From assembly GCF_008704555.1 (NCBI RefSeq), contig NZ_CP023702.1:5866001-5930000 (forward strand): a stretch of DNA of 64,000 nucleotides, read 5' to 3'. This DNA comes from Streptomyces nitrosporeus. GTDB lineage: Bacteria; Actinomycetota; Actinomycetes; Streptomycetales; Streptomycetaceae. The position numbers and the translations under genes were made by a program. Of the stretch, positions 1 to 9,122 are shown piece by piece. Each line of letters begins with the position of its first letter. Position 1 is the first letter of the stretch. Below the pieces are notes generated by a model. That model was not told where the DNA came from, ran no database searches, and saw only the letters and a program-made list of their open reading frames with translations.

Positions 1-252
1 GAGCGTGGTCGTCGCGTTCTGCTCGGCGAAGGTGTCCAGCTCCCGGGTGAGCCGCCGGGTCCACTCGGGCATCCGGGCCGCCCGGTGCCGTGCGGCGGGC
101 CACCCCGCGGCGTCCCCCGCCGCCAGGCCGAGCAGCAGCCCCTCGGTCCGGGCCCGCCGGCCGGGGGCGGGCGTACGGGGCCGCGGGCCCTCCCGGCCCT
201 CCCCGCCCGCCGGGCGCGTCCCGGTGCCGGCGGCGCCCGTGCGGGCGGTCAT
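1..252 (-). CDS. ADP-ribosylglycohydrolase family protein, N-terminal part (runs off window)
   Basis: The first 84 codons of a gene that continues past base 1. After about 34 residues rich in Gly, Pro and Arg the protein reads RTEGLLLGLAAGDAAGWPAA. This is the opening helix of ADP-ribosylglycohydrolase (ARH/DraG) folds, where the GDA motif lies close to the metal site. The ATG shares an ATGA overlap with the stop of the upstream gene (ending at 249), so the two are probably translationally coupled. The downstream neighbour belongs to the same superfamily, suggesting tandem paralogues. ARH enzymes remove ADP-ribose from proteins or small molecules; the substrate here cannot be inferred. The catalytic C-terminal half lies outside the window, so the assignment rests on the N-terminal motif and context. 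Confidence 0.7.
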   Translation of the reverse strand, partial: MTARTGAAGTGTRPAGGEGREGPRPRTPAPGRRARTEGLLLGLAAGDAAGWPAARHRAARMPEWTRRLTRELDTFAEQNATTTL

Positions 253-1541
253 CGGACAGCCCCCGGACCGGCGGCGCCGGTGGCGGCCGTGGCCGCCGGT
301 CCGGGCACGGCCTGCGGGGCGGCCGTGAAGGCCCCCGGACCGGCGAGAGCCCCGGCACCGGCCGCCCCGCCGTGCCAGGAAGGCGTCCCGGGCCCGCCGT
401 GCCAGGAAGGCGTGCCCGTCCCGCCGTGCCATGAAGGCGCCCCCGTCCCGCCGCGTCCGGGAGGCGCCCCGGGCCCGCCGGGGTCGTCAGGGTCGTCCGG
501 GGTCAGCAGCCCCGCGATGTCCAGCACGTGATACCCCCGCATCGACGGCAGGCAGCTTCCCCGGACCGGCCCGATCGCCGACGCCCAGTCCCGGGGGATC
601 ACCGACGCGCCGTGCAGCGCCCCCGCGAGCGCCCCCGCCACCGCCGCCGTCGTATCGGCGTCCCGCCCCATGTTCACCGCCGTCAGCACCGCCGTACGGA
701 AATCGCCCCGCGCCGCCGTGAACGCGCCGAAGGCCAGGCCGACCGCCTCCGGTGCCAGGTCCGTCCAGGGGTAGCCGCCGATCACCACGGCCGAGCGCAC
801 CGCCCGTTCCCCGGTCAGCCGGTCCGGGTACGAGTGCTGCGCCGCGGTCACCGCGCGCCGCAGCGAGCGGGCCGTCCAGGAGTCCATCGGTACGACCGAG
901 AGGGCGGCGGCCACCACCGAGGCGGGGCCCGCCCCCACCATCGCGGCGGCCACCCCGGCCGCCACCGCCTGCCCGCCGTAGATGCCCTCGCCGTCATGGC
1001 TGACCTGGCCGTCCACCGCGACCAGCCGGGCCGCCTCGGCCGGCCGGCCGGCCGCGAACACCCCGAACGGCGCAGCCCGCATGGCCAGCCCGTCGCTCCA
1101 GGCGTGCCGGTGCTGGGCCGAGATCGGGGCGGCGAGCCCGCGCCGCAGGTTCTCCAGCGTGCCGCGCTCGCTGAACCCGGCGCCCCGGAAGGGGCCTTCG
1201 TCCAGATCGGCGATCCAGCGGTGCCAGGCCCGTTCCACATGGGAGACGGTCAGCGCCGAACCGTGCCGGGCCAGCAGCAGCCCCGAGAAGATCGCGTACT
1301 CGGTGTCGTCCGTCCCCGCCGGGTCGTCACTGACGAAGCCCGTGATACGGCCCCAGCGGCGGCGGATCTCCGAGGGCCGCATGTTCTCCGCCGGGGCGCC
1401 CAGCGCGTCCCCGACCGCCAGCCCCAGCAGGGCCCCCCGCGCCCGGTCGGCCCTCCCGGCCGCCGCCGTCCCGCACCCCGCGGGGCCGCCGGGCGGCGTG
1501 CCCCCGCGCCGCTCCGCCGGACCGTCCGTCCTCAGCTCCAT
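249..1541 (-). CDS. ADP-ribosylglycohydrolase family protein
   Basis: A 430-residue protein of the ADP-ribosylglycohydrolase (DraG/ARH) superfamily, predicted to hydrolyse N- or O-linked ADP-ribose using two Mg ions. Visible motifs are GLAVGDALGAPAE near the N-terminus, a TDDTEY acidic cluster (first metal-binding group) and NMGRDADTTAAVAGALAG in the C-terminal half (the DxDT metal-binding group). The ATG at 1541 is chosen because AAAGG lies about 8 bases upstream; longer in-frame extensions have no domain content. The last ~70 residues are a low-complexity Gly/Pro/Ala tail containing a 9-residue tandem repeat. The stop overlaps the next gene's ATG. It is transcribed divergently from the VIT transporter. 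The family is certain; the physiological substrate is unknown. Confidence 0.88.
   Translation of the reverse strand: MELRTDGPAERRGGTPPGGPAGCGTAAAGRADRARGALLGLAVGDALGAPAENMRPSEIRRRWGRITGFVSDDPAGTDDTEYAIFSGLLLARHGSALTVSHVERAWHRWIADLDEGPFRGAGFSERGTLENLRRGLAAPISAQHRHAWSDGLAMRAAPFGVFAAGRPAEAARLVAVDGQVSHDGEGIYGGQAVAAGVAAAMVGAGPASVVAAALSVVPMDSWTARSLRRAVTAAQHSYPDRLTGERAVRSAVVIGGYPWTDLAPEAVGLAFGAFTAARGDFRTAVLTAVNMGRDADTTAAVAGALAGALHGASVIPRDWASAIGPVRGSCLPSMRGYHVLDIAGLLTPDDPDDPGGPGAPPGRGGTGAPSWHGGTGTPSWHGGPGTPSWHGGAAGAGALAGPGAFTAAPQAVPGPAATAATGAAGPGAVR
367..474. repeat. 27-bp tandem repeat, four copies, inside a coding tail
   Basis: Four head-to-tail 27-bp units start at 367, 394, 421 and 448, the last being more diverged. 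The length is a multiple of three, so the reading frame is kept, and the gene on the minus strand gains a 9-residue repeat around PSWHGG. The unit is not part of the ADP-ribosylglycohydrolase fold and looks like a recent slippage expansion. Confidence 0.9.
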
Positions 1542-1815
1542 CGCGTCGACCTTTCGCTCGTGCGGAGCCATCCGCAGAGTGGTCCCCGCGGCCGCGCGGA
1601 CCACCTGTGCGATGTGTCCCCCGCAGCCCCCGGTCCCTGGCCGGGAAATCAGACAAAAGGGCCACACGGGGGACGCCGGAGAAGGGCCGCAGGCGGCGGT
1701 AAGTACGGCCTTCCTTGCTGGCGGGAGGCGTTTTTCGTGCGTACTTTCGACAACCTGAGAGAGGGATGACCCATGGGCCCGGCGTATGGGCTCCCTCCCG
1801 GGGAAGGGGAGAGCT
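1542..1815. promoter_or_regulatory. Divergent intergenic region between ADP-ribosylglycohydrolase and VIT genes
   Basis: About 270 bases that must hold promoters for both divergent genes. A 6-bp inverted repeat (AAGTAC at 1701-1706, GTACTT at 1741-1746) flanks a 34-base spacer. No iron-box-like sequence was seen even though the downstream gene is a metal transporter. The promoter assignment is inferred from gene orientation only. Confidence 0.35.
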
Positions 1816-2547
1816 GTGTCCATCATCGAGACCGATGCCGTCCTGCACGAGGCCCACCGGGACAACCACACCCACCGGGACGTGAACGGCGGCTGGCTGC
1901 GGCCCGCGGTCTTCGGGGCCATGGACGGGCTCGTCTCCAACCTGGCGCTGATGACGGGCGTCGCCGGGGGAGCGGTCTCCCAGCAGACGATCGTCATCAC
2001 CGGCCTCGCCGGCCTGGCCGCCGGAGCCTTCTCCATGGCGGCCGGTGAGTACACCTCCGTCGCCTCGCAGCGGGAACTCGTCGAGGCCGAACTCGACGTC
2101 GAGCGCCGTGAGCTGCGCAAGCACCCCAAGGACGAGATGCGCGAACTCGCCGCCCTGTACGAGTCCCGCGGGGTCGAGCCCGCGCTGGCCGGGGAAGTGG
2201 CGCGGCAGCTCTCCAGGGACCCCGAGCAGGCGCTGGAGATCCACGCCCGCGAGGAACTCGGCATAGACCCGGGGGACCTGCCCTCGCCGCTCGTCGCCGC
2301 CCTGTCGTCCTTCGGGGCCTTCGCGCTCGGCGCCCTGCTGCCCGTCCTGCCCTACCTGCTCGGCGCCACCGCGCTGTGGCCCGCCGTGCTGCTGGCCCTG
2401 GCCGGCCTCTTCGGCTGCGGCGCGGTGGTGGCCCGGGTGACGGCGCGCACCTGGTGGTACAGCGGACTGCGCCAGCTGCTGCTCGGCGGGTCGGCCGCGG
2501 CGATCACCTACGGTCTGGGCACACTGTTCGGCGTCGCGGTCGGCTGA
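1816..2547 (+). CDS. VIT family (VIT1/CCC1) metal transporter
   Basis: A 243-residue integral membrane protein of the VIT1/CCC1 family, which moves Fe(II) or Mn(II) across membranes. The N-terminal part carries the family signature: RPAVFGAMDGLVSNLALM (first membrane helix), then a helix ending in AAGAFSMAAGEY and the cytoplasmic start SVASQRELVEAEL. A charged amphipathic middle segment (about residues 75-145) matches the metal-binding cytoplasmic domain, and three C-terminal hydrophobic segments follow. The GTG at 1816 is preferred to the in-frame ATG at 1786 because a purine-rich ribosome site (GGGGAGAG-like, 1804-1812) sits just upstream. The exact metal, and whether it acts in tolerance or storage, is not visible. 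Confidence 0.88.
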   Translation: MSIIETDAVLHEAHRDNHTHRDVNGGWLRPAVFGAMDGLVSNLALMTGVAGGAVSQQTIVITGLAGLAAGAFSMAAGEYTSVASQRELVEAELDVERRELRKHPKDEMRELAALYESRGVEPALAGEVARQLSRDPEQALEIHAREELGIDPGDLPSPLVAALSSFGAFALGALLPVLPYLLGATALWPAVLLALAGLFGCGAVVARVTARTWWYSGLRQLLLGGSAAAITYGLGTLFGVAVG

Positions 2548-2802
2548 GCGGACGTCCGCACAGATGTGACGTACGTCTTGGCGCGCGTCCCTGGCGGATC
2601 AGGAGGACGGCCGTAAAATGAGACGCTATGCAGTGCCGCACATAAGTACCCATTACCCGGTGGTTTCGACCGCGTGACCGCTGGGAAAGAGCCGTAGGCA
2701 CCGCGGGCAACGACGCCTGCTCCCTGCGGCCCTCCCGGACCTTGATCCACCTGGATCGTCCGGCCGCGCGCCACTTCCACCGCCCTCGCGCGGTGTCCGC
2801 AT

Positions 2803-2840
2803 AATGGAACGCTCCATTCGCTTTTTGAGAAGCGCTCCAT
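2803..2840. promoter_or_regulatory. Operator-like dyad and direct repeat upstream of gltB
   Basis: In the 374-base gap before gltB, AATGGA-ACGC-TCCATT (2803-2818) is a perfect 6-bp inverted repeat with a 4-base centre. Its right half, CGCTCCAT, recurs at 2833-2840, 23 bases on. No match to the spaced GTnAC/GAAAC GlnR box was recognised. The likely role is a repressor or activator site for the glutamate synthase operon; this is inferred from position and symmetry. The rest of 2548-2921 holds an AT-richer stretch around 2612-2660 that could contain a promoter. Confidence 0.4.
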
Positions 2841-2921
2841 CATGTAATCTGCACAAACTTTCGCAGAGGGCCAACGTCGTCCCTCGGCACAGCACATGCC
2901 ACGACGACGACGGGAGAGCCG

Positions 2922-5900
2922 ATGCGTTCCGACGCCTGGTCGCCCATGGACGGTCGCCCCGCCCAGCAGGGGATGTACGACCCCCGTAACGAACACGACG
3001 CCTGCGGTGTCGGGTTCGTGGCCACTCTGACCGGTGTGGCCAGCCATGAGCTGGTCGAGCAGGCGCTGACCGTGCTGCGCAACCTCGAACACCGCGGCGC
3101 CACAGGATCCGAGCCCGACTCGGGCGACGGCGCCGGAATCCTGCTCCAGGTCCCGGACGCCTTCCTCCGCGAAGAGACCGCCTTCACGCTCCCCGAAGCC
3201 GGCTCCTACGCCGTAGGCATCGCCTTCCTGCCCGCGGACGACTCCGCCCAGGCCGTCCGGCGGATCGAGAAGATCGCCGGCGAGGAGGGCCTCGACGTCC
3301 TCGGCTGGCGCCAGGTCCCCACCGCCCCCGACATCCTCGGCAACGGCGCCCGCGCCACCATGCCCGAGTTCCGCCAGCTGGTCGTCGCCGACGGCGAGAG
3401 CACCGGCATCGCGCTGGACCGCAAGGCGTTCACGCTGCGCAAGCGCGCCGAGCGCGAGGCCGGGGTGTACTTCCCCTCGCTCTCCGCACGCACGATCGTC
3501 TACAAGGGCATGCTCACCACCGGGCAGCTGGAACCGTTCTTCCCGGACCTCTCCGACCGCCGCTTCGCCACCGCCGTCGCCCTGGTGCACTCCCGCTTCT
3601 CCACCAACACCTTCCCGAGCTGGCCGCTCGCCCACCCGTACCGCTTCGTCGCGCACAACGGCGAGATCAACACGGTCAAGGGCAACCGCAACTGGATGAA
3701 GGCCCGCGAGTCCCAGCTCGCCTCCGGCCTCTTCGGCGACGCCCCGCTCGACCGGATCTTCCCCGTCTGCACCCCGGACGCCTCCGACTCCGCCTCCTTC
3801 GACGAGGTCCTGGAGCTCCTCCACCTCGGCGGCCGCTCGCTGCCCCACTCGGTGCTGATGATGGTCCCCGAGGCGTGGGAGAACCACACCTCCATGGACC
3901 CGGCCCGGCGCGCGTTCTACCAGTACCACTCCACGATGATGGAGCCCTGGGACGGCCCGGCCTGCGTCACCTTCACCGACGGCACCCAGGTCGGCGCGGT
4001 CCTCGACCGCAACGGGCTGCGCCCTGGCCGCTACTGGGTCACCGACGACGGCCTCGTCGTGCTCTCCTCCGAGGTCGGCGTCCTGGACATCGACCCCGCC
4101 AAGGTCGTCCGCAAGGGCCGCCTCCAGCCCGGCCGGATGTTCCTCGTCGACACCGCCGAGCACCGCATCATCGAGGACGACGAGATCAAGGCGTCCCTCG
4201 CCGCCGAGCACCCCTACGGCGAATGGCTGGAAACCGGCGAGATCCAGCTCCAGGACCTCCCCGAGCGCGAGCACATCGTCCACACCCACGCCTCGGTCAC
4301 CCGCCGCCAGCAGACCTTCGGCTACACCGAGGAAGAACTCCGCGTCATCCTCGCCCCGATGGCCCGCACCGCCGGCGAACCGCTCGGCTCCATGGGCACC
4401 GACTCGCCCATCGCCGCGCTCTCCGAGCGCCCCCGGCTGCTCTTCGACTACTTCACCCAGCTCTTCGCCCAGGTCACCAACCCCCCGCTGGACGCCATCC
4501 GCGAGGAACTCGTCACCTCGCTGCGCTCCCCGCTGGGCCCCGCCGGCAACCTGCTGGAGCCCACCGCCGCCTCCTGCCGCAACGTCACCCTGCCGTTCCC
4601 CGTGATCGACAACGACGAGCTGGCCAAGCTGATACACATCAACGCCGACGGCGACATGCCGGGCATGAAGGCCGCCACCCTGGCCGGCCTCTACCGCGTC
4701 GGCGGCGGCGGCGAAGCCCTGGCCGCCCGCCTCGAACAGATCTGCGCCGAGGCCGACGCCGCCATCGAGGACGGCGCACGCCTCATCGTCCTGTCCGACC
4801 GGCACTCCGACGCCGAGCACGCGCCGATCCCCTCGCTCCTGCTCACCTCCGCCGTCCACCACCACCTCATCCGCACCAAGCAGCGCACCCAGGTGGGCCT
4901 GCTGGTCGAGGCCGGAGACGTCCGCGAGGTCCACCACGTCGCCCTGCTGATCGGCTACGGCGCCGCCGCCGTCAACCCGTACCTGGCGATGGAGTCCGTC
5001 GAGGACCTCGTCCGCGCCGGCACCTTCATCGAAGGCGTCGAGACCGAGCAGGCCATCCGCAACCTCATCTACGCCCTCGGCAAGGGCGTCCTGAAGGTCA
5101 TGTCCAAGATGGGCATCTCGACCGTCGCCTCCTACCGCGGCGCCCAGGTCTTCGAGGCCGTCGGCCTCGACGGCGCCTTCGTCGACCGGTACTTCAACGG
5201 CACCGCCACCAAGATCGGCGGCGCCGGACTCGACGTCGTCGCCCAGGAGGTCGCCGCCCGGCACGCCAAGGCGTACCCCGTCTCCGGCATCGCCGCCTCG
5301 CACCGCGCACTGGAGATCGGCGGCGAGTACCAGTGGCGCCGCGAGGGCGAACCGCACCTGTTCGACCCGGAGACGGTCTTCCGCCTCCAGCACGCCACCC
5401 GCAACCGCCGGTACGACATCTTCAAGAAGTACACGGACCGGGTCAACGAGCAGTCCGAGCGCCTCATGACGCTCCGCGGCCTGTTCGGCTTCAAGGAGGG
5501 CCGCGCCCCGGTCCCCCTCGACGAGGTCGAGCCCGTCTCCGAGATCGTCAAGCGCTTCTCCACCGGCGCCATGTCGTACGGCTCCATCTCCAAGGAGGCG
5601 CACGAGACCCTCGCCATCGCCATGAACCAGCTGGGCGCCAAGTCCAACACCGGTGAGGGCGGCGAGGACCCGGACCGCCTGTACGACCCGGCGCGGCGCT
5701 CCTCCATCAAGCAGGTCGCCTCCGGCCGCTTCGGTGTGACCAGCGAATACCTGGTCAACGCGGACGACATCCAGATCAAGATGGCCCAGGGCGCCAAGCC
5801 CGGCGAGGGCGGCCAGCTGCCCGGCCACAAGGTCTACCCGTGGGTCGCCAGGACCCGGCACTCCACCCCGGGTGTCGGCCTGATCTCGCCCCCGCCGCAC

Positions 5901-7481
5901 CACGACATCTACTCCATCGAGGACCTGGCCCAGCTGATCCACGACCTCAAGAACGCCAACCCGGCCGCCCGCATCCACGTGAAGCTGGTATCCGAGGTCG
6001 GCGTCGGCACGGTCGCCGCGGGCGTCTCCAAGGCCCACGCGGACGTCGTCCTGATCTCCGGCCACGACGGCGGCACCGGGGCCTCCCCGCTCACCTCGCT
6101 CAAGCACGCGGGCGGCCCCTGGGAACTCGGCCTCGCCGAGACCCAGCAGACCCTGCTGCTCAACGGCCTGCGCGACCGCATCGTCGTCCAGACCGACGGC
6201 CAGCTCAAGACCGGCCGCGACGTCGTCATCGCCGCCCTCCTGGGCGCCGAGGAGTTCGGCTTCGCGACCGCTCCGCTCGTCGTCTCCGGCTGCGTCATGA
6301 TGCGCGTCTGCCACCTGGACACCTGCCCCGTCGGCATCGCCACCCAGAACCCCGTCCTGAGGGACCGGTTCTCCGGCAAGGCCGAGTACATCGTCAACTT
6401 CTTCGAGTTCATCGCCGAAGAGGTCCGCGAACTCCTCGCCGAACTCGGCTTCCGCACGATCGAGGAGGCCGTCGGCCACGCCGAACTCCTCGACACCGAG
6501 CAGGCCGTCACCCACTGGAAGGCCCAGGGCCTCGACCTGGCCCCCCTCTTCCACGTGCCCGCCCTGCCCGAGGGCGCCGTACGCCACCGGATCGCCGAGC
6601 AGGACCACGGCCTGGCCAAGGCCCTCGACAACGAGCTCATCAAGCTCGCCGCCGACGCCCTGAACGCCGGCAGCGCCGAGGCCGCCCAGCCCGTCCGCGC
6701 CCAGATCGCGGTCCGCAACATCAACCGCACCGTCGGCACGATGCTCGGCCACGAGGTCACCAGGAAGTTCGGCGGCGCGGGCCTGCCCGACGACACCATC
6801 GACATCACCTTCACCGGCTCCGCCGGCCAGTCCTTCGGCGCCTTCGTCCCCCGCGGTGTGACCCTGCGCCTGGAGGGCGACGCCAACGACTACGTCGGCA
6901 AGGGCCTCTCCGGCGGACGCGTCATCGTCCGCCCCGACCGCGGCGCCGACCACCTCGCCGAGTACTCCACCATCGCCGGCAACACCATCGGCTACGGTGC
7001 GACCGGCGGCGAACTGTTCCTGCGCGGCCGCACCGGCGAACGCTTCTGCGTCCGCAACTCCGGCGCCACCGTCGTCTCCGAGGGCGTGGGCGACCACGGC
7101 TGCGAGTACATGACCGGCGGCCACGCCGTCGTCCTCGGCGAGACCGGACGCAACTTCGCCGCCGGCATGTCGGGCGGTATCGCCTACGTGATCGACCTGG
7201 ACCTCGACAACGTCAACACCGGCAACCTCGGCGCCGTCGAAACCCTCGACGACACCGACAAGCAGTGGCTGCACGACGTCGTGCGCCGCCACCAGGAGGA
7301 GACCGGCTCCACGGTCGCCGAGAAGCTGCTGGCCGGCTGGGACACCGCGGTGACCCGGTTCAGCAAGATCATCCCGTCCACGTACAAGGCAGTGCTCGCC
7401 GCCAAGGACGCCGCTGAGCTCGCCGGTCTCTCCGAGCAGGAGACCACCGAGAAGATGATGGAGGCGGCGACCAATGGCTGA
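2922..7481 (+). CDS. gltB: Glutamate synthase (NADPH) large subunit
   Basis: The 1519-residue alpha subunit of GOGAT, which makes two glutamates from glutamine plus 2-oxoglutarate in ammonium assimilation. Domain order: class II glutamine amidotransferase whose nucleophile Cys28 (in NEHDACGVGF) would be exposed by removing a short propeptide; central domain; FMN-binding synthase domain with the 2-oxoglutarate site; and C-terminal GXGXG beta-helix. Cys1124, Cys1130 and Cys1135 (CVMMRVCHLDTCPVG) ligate the 3Fe-4S cluster. Length is normal for the family. A GGGAGAG ribosome site precedes the ATG; an internal ATG at 2946 is also before the nucleophile but less likely. It overlaps gltD by 8 bases, so the two subunits are co-translated. 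An upstream dyad may regulate it. Confidence 0.97.
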   Translation: MRSDAWSPMDGRPAQQGMYDPRNEHDACGVGFVATLTGVASHELVEQALTVLRNLEHRGATGSEPDSGDGAGILLQVPDAFLREETAFTLPEAGSYAVGIAFLPADDSAQAVRRIEKIAGEEGLDVLGWRQVPTAPDILGNGARATMPEFRQLVVADGESTGIALDRKAFTLRKRAEREAGVYFPSLSARTIVYKGMLTTGQLEPFFPDLSDRRFATAVALVHSRFSTNTFPSWPLAHPYRFVAHNGEINTVKGNRNWMKARESQLASGLFGDAPLDRIFPVCTPDASDSASFDEVLELLHLGGRSLPHSVLMMVPEAWENHTSMDPARRAFYQYHSTMMEPWDGPACVTFTDGTQVGAVLDRNGLRPGRYWVTDDGLVVLSSEVGVLDIDPAKVVRKGRLQPGRMFLVDTAEHRIIEDDEIKASLAAEHPYGEWLETGEIQLQDLPEREHIVHTHASVTRRQQTFGYTEEELRVILAPMARTAGEPLGSMGTDSPIAALSERPRLLFDYFTQLFAQVTNPPLDAIREELVTSLRSPLGPAGNLLEPTAASCRNVTLPFPVIDNDELAKLIHINADGDMPGMKAATLAGLYRVGGGGEALAARLEQICAEADAAIEDGARLIVLSDRHSDAEHAPIPSLLLTSAVHHHLIRTKQRTQVGLLVEAGDVREVHHVALLIGYGAAAVNPYLAMESVEDLVRAGTFIEGVETEQAIRNLIYALGKGVLKVMSKMGISTVASYRGAQVFEAVGLDGAFVDRYFNGTATKIGGAGLDVVAQEVAARHAKAYPVSGIAASHRALEIGGEYQWRREGEPHLFDPETVFRLQHATRNRRYDIFKKYTDRVNEQSERLMTLRGLFGFKEGRAPVPLDEVEPVSEIVKRFSTGAMSYGSISKEAHETLAIAMNQLGAKSNTGEGGEDPDRLYDPARRSSIKQVASGRFGVTSEYLVNADDIQIKMAQGAKPGEGGQLPGHKVYPWVARTRHSTPGVGLISPPPHHDIYSIEDLAQLIHDLKNANPAARIHVKLVSEVGVGTVAAGVSKAHADVVLISGHDGGTGASPLTSLKHAGGPWELGLAETQQTLLLNGLRDRIVVQTDGQLKTGRDVVIAALLGAEEFGFATAPLVVSGCVMMRVCHLDTCPVGIATQNPVLRDRFSGKAEYIVNFFEFIAEEVRELLAELGFRTIEEAVGHAELLDTEQAVTHWKAQGLDLAPLFHVPALPEGAVRHRIAEQDHGLAKALDNELIKLAADALNAGSAEAAQPVRAQIAVRNINRTVGTMLGHEVTRKFGGAGLPDDTIDITFTGSAGQSFGAFVPRGVTLRLEGDANDYVGKGLSGGRVIVRPDRGADHLAEYSTIAGNTIGYGATGGELFLRGRTGERFCVRNSGATVVSEGVGDHGCEYMTGGHAVVLGETGRNFAAGMSGGIAYVIDLDLDNVNTGNLGAVETLDDTDKQWLHDVVRRHQEETGSTVAEKLLAGWDTAVTRFSKIIPSTYKAVLAAKDAAELAGLSEQETTEKMMEAATNG

Positions 7482-8934
7482 CCCCAAGGGCTTTTTGACC
7501 ACGGGCCGCGAGGTCGCGCGGACCCGCCCCGTCCAGGAGCGCGTCAAGGACTGGAACGAGGTCTACGTTCCCGGCTCGCTGCTCCCGATCATCAGCAAGC
7601 AGGCGGGCCGCTGCATGGACTGCGGCATCCCGTTCTGCCACCAGGGCTGCCCGCTCGGCAACCTCATCCCCGAGTGGAACGACTACGCCTACCGCGAGGA
7701 CTGGACCGCCGCGTCCGAGCGGCTGCACGCCACGAACAACTTCCCGGAGTTCACCGGGCGGCTGTGCCCGGCCCCCTGCGAGTCGGCGTGCGTGCTCGGC
7801 ATCAACCAGCCGGCCGTCACCATCAAGAACGTCGAAGTCTCCATCATCGACAAGGCCTGGGACAACGGCGACGTCACCCCCCAGCCCCCCGAGCGCCTCT
7901 CCGGCAAGACCGTCGCCGTCATCGGCTCCGGCCCCGCCGGACTGGCCGCCGCCCAGCAGCTCACCCGGGCCGGCCACACGGTCGCCGTCTACGAGCGCGC
8001 CGACCGCATCGGCGGCCTCCTCCGCTACGGCATCCCCGAGTTCAAGATGGAGAAGTCGCACATCAACCGCCGCATCGAGCAGATGCGCGCGGAAGGCACC
8101 AAGTTCCGCACCGAGATCGAGATCGGCCGCGACATCGACGCCGCGAAGCTGCGCCGCCGTTACGACGCCGTCGTCATCGCCGCCGGCGCCACCGTCTCCC
8201 GCGACCTGCCGGTCCCCGGACGCGAACTGAACGGCGTGCACTTCGCGATGGAGTACCTCCCGCTCGCCAACAAGGTGCAGGAGGGCGACCTCACGGTCTC
8301 CCCGATCACCGCCGAGGGCAAGCACGTCGTCGTCATCGGCGGCGGCGACACCGGCGCCGACTGCGTCGGCACCGCACACCGGCAGGGCGCGGCCTCCGTC
8401 ACCCAGCTGGAGATCATGCCGCAGCCGGGCGCCGAGCGGAACGCCGGCCAGCCCTGGCCGACCTTCCCCATGCTCTACAAGGTCACCTCCGCGCACGAGG
8501 AGGGCGGCGAGCGGGTCTACTCCGTCTCCACCACCCGCTTCGAGGGCGACGAGGACGGCAACGTCCAGGCCCTGCACCTGGTGGAGGTGGAGTTCAAGGA
8601 CGGCAAGCTGGAGCAGAAGCCCGGCACCGAGCGCCGCATCCCCGCCCAGCTCGTCACCCTCGCCATGGGCTTCACCGGCACCGACCAGGCCAACGGCCTC
8701 GTCCAGCAGTTCGGCCTGGAACTCGACGAGCGCGGCAACATCGCCCGTGACAAGGACTACGCGACCAACGTCGAGGGCGTCTACGTCGCCGGCGACGCCG
8801 GCCGCGGCCAGTCCCTCATCGTCTGGGCCATCGCCGAGGGCCGCTCCGCGGCACGCGGCGTGGACCGCTTCCTGACCGGCAACAGCGCCCTGCCCGCCCC
8901 GATCCGCCCGACGGACCGCTCCCTGACGGTCTGA
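7474..8934 (+). CDS. gltD: Glutamate synthase small subunit
   Basis: The 486-residue beta subunit of NADPH-GOGAT, which passes electrons from NADPH through FAD and 4Fe-4S clusters to the large subunit. The N-terminal cysteine cluster (GRCMDCGIPFCHQGCPLGN, then LCPAPCESAC) binds the Fe-S centres. Two Rossmann folds follow: FAD binding at VIGSGPAGLAAAQQL and NADPH binding at VIGGGDTGADCVG. The C-terminal GDAGRGQSLIVWAI motif completes the FAD site. The ATG overlaps the last codons of gltB, a typical coupled arrangement. The following 190 bases up to the convergent rhomboid gene contain no further gene. Confidence 0.97.
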   Translation: MADPKGFLTTGREVARTRPVQERVKDWNEVYVPGSLLPIISKQAGRCMDCGIPFCHQGCPLGNLIPEWNDYAYREDWTAASERLHATNNFPEFTGRLCPAPCESACVLGINQPAVTIKNVEVSIIDKAWDNGDVTPQPPERLSGKTVAVIGSGPAGLAAAQQLTRAGHTVAVYERADRIGGLLRYGIPEFKMEKSHINRRIEQMRAEGTKFRTEIEIGRDIDAAKLRRRYDAVVIAAGATVSRDLPVPGRELNGVHFAMEYLPLANKVQEGDLTVSPITAEGKHVVVIGGGDTGADCVGTAHRQGAASVTQLEIMPQPGAERNAGQPWPTFPMLYKVTSAHEEGGERVYSVSTTRFEGDEDGNVQALHLVEVEFKDGKLEQKPGTERRIPAQLVTLAMGFTGTDQANGLVQQFGLELDERGNIARDKDYATNVEGVYVAGDAGRGQSLIVWAIAEGRSAARGVDRFLTGNSALPAPIRPTDRSLTV

Positions 8935-9122
8935 CCCGGGCCCCACGACGTCCCGTACAACGGCGTACGGAACTCCACGCGGCGCCCGCCCCTGTCCCCG
9001 ACCAAGGACCAGGGCGGGCGCCGCGGCACGCCCGCACCCCTCCGGGACGTACAGGACGGGACCGGACCCCGCCCGGGAGGAAGCCCCCGGACGGCCCGGA
9101 GACGGCCCGGGGGAGCGCGCCG

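Noticed and set aside
2804..2989. Possible short leader peptide upstream of gltB
   Set aside because: The frame starts inside the operator-like dyad, lacks a ribosome site and runs into gltB out of frame. There are no clustered Glu or Gln codons to suggest attenuation.
2508..7547. A very long open frame on the minus strand, antisense to gltB
   Set aside because: GC-rich third positions of gltB remove stop codons from the opposite strand. The translation is repetitive Gly/Val/Asp/Ala text with no domain, and gltB is unambiguous.
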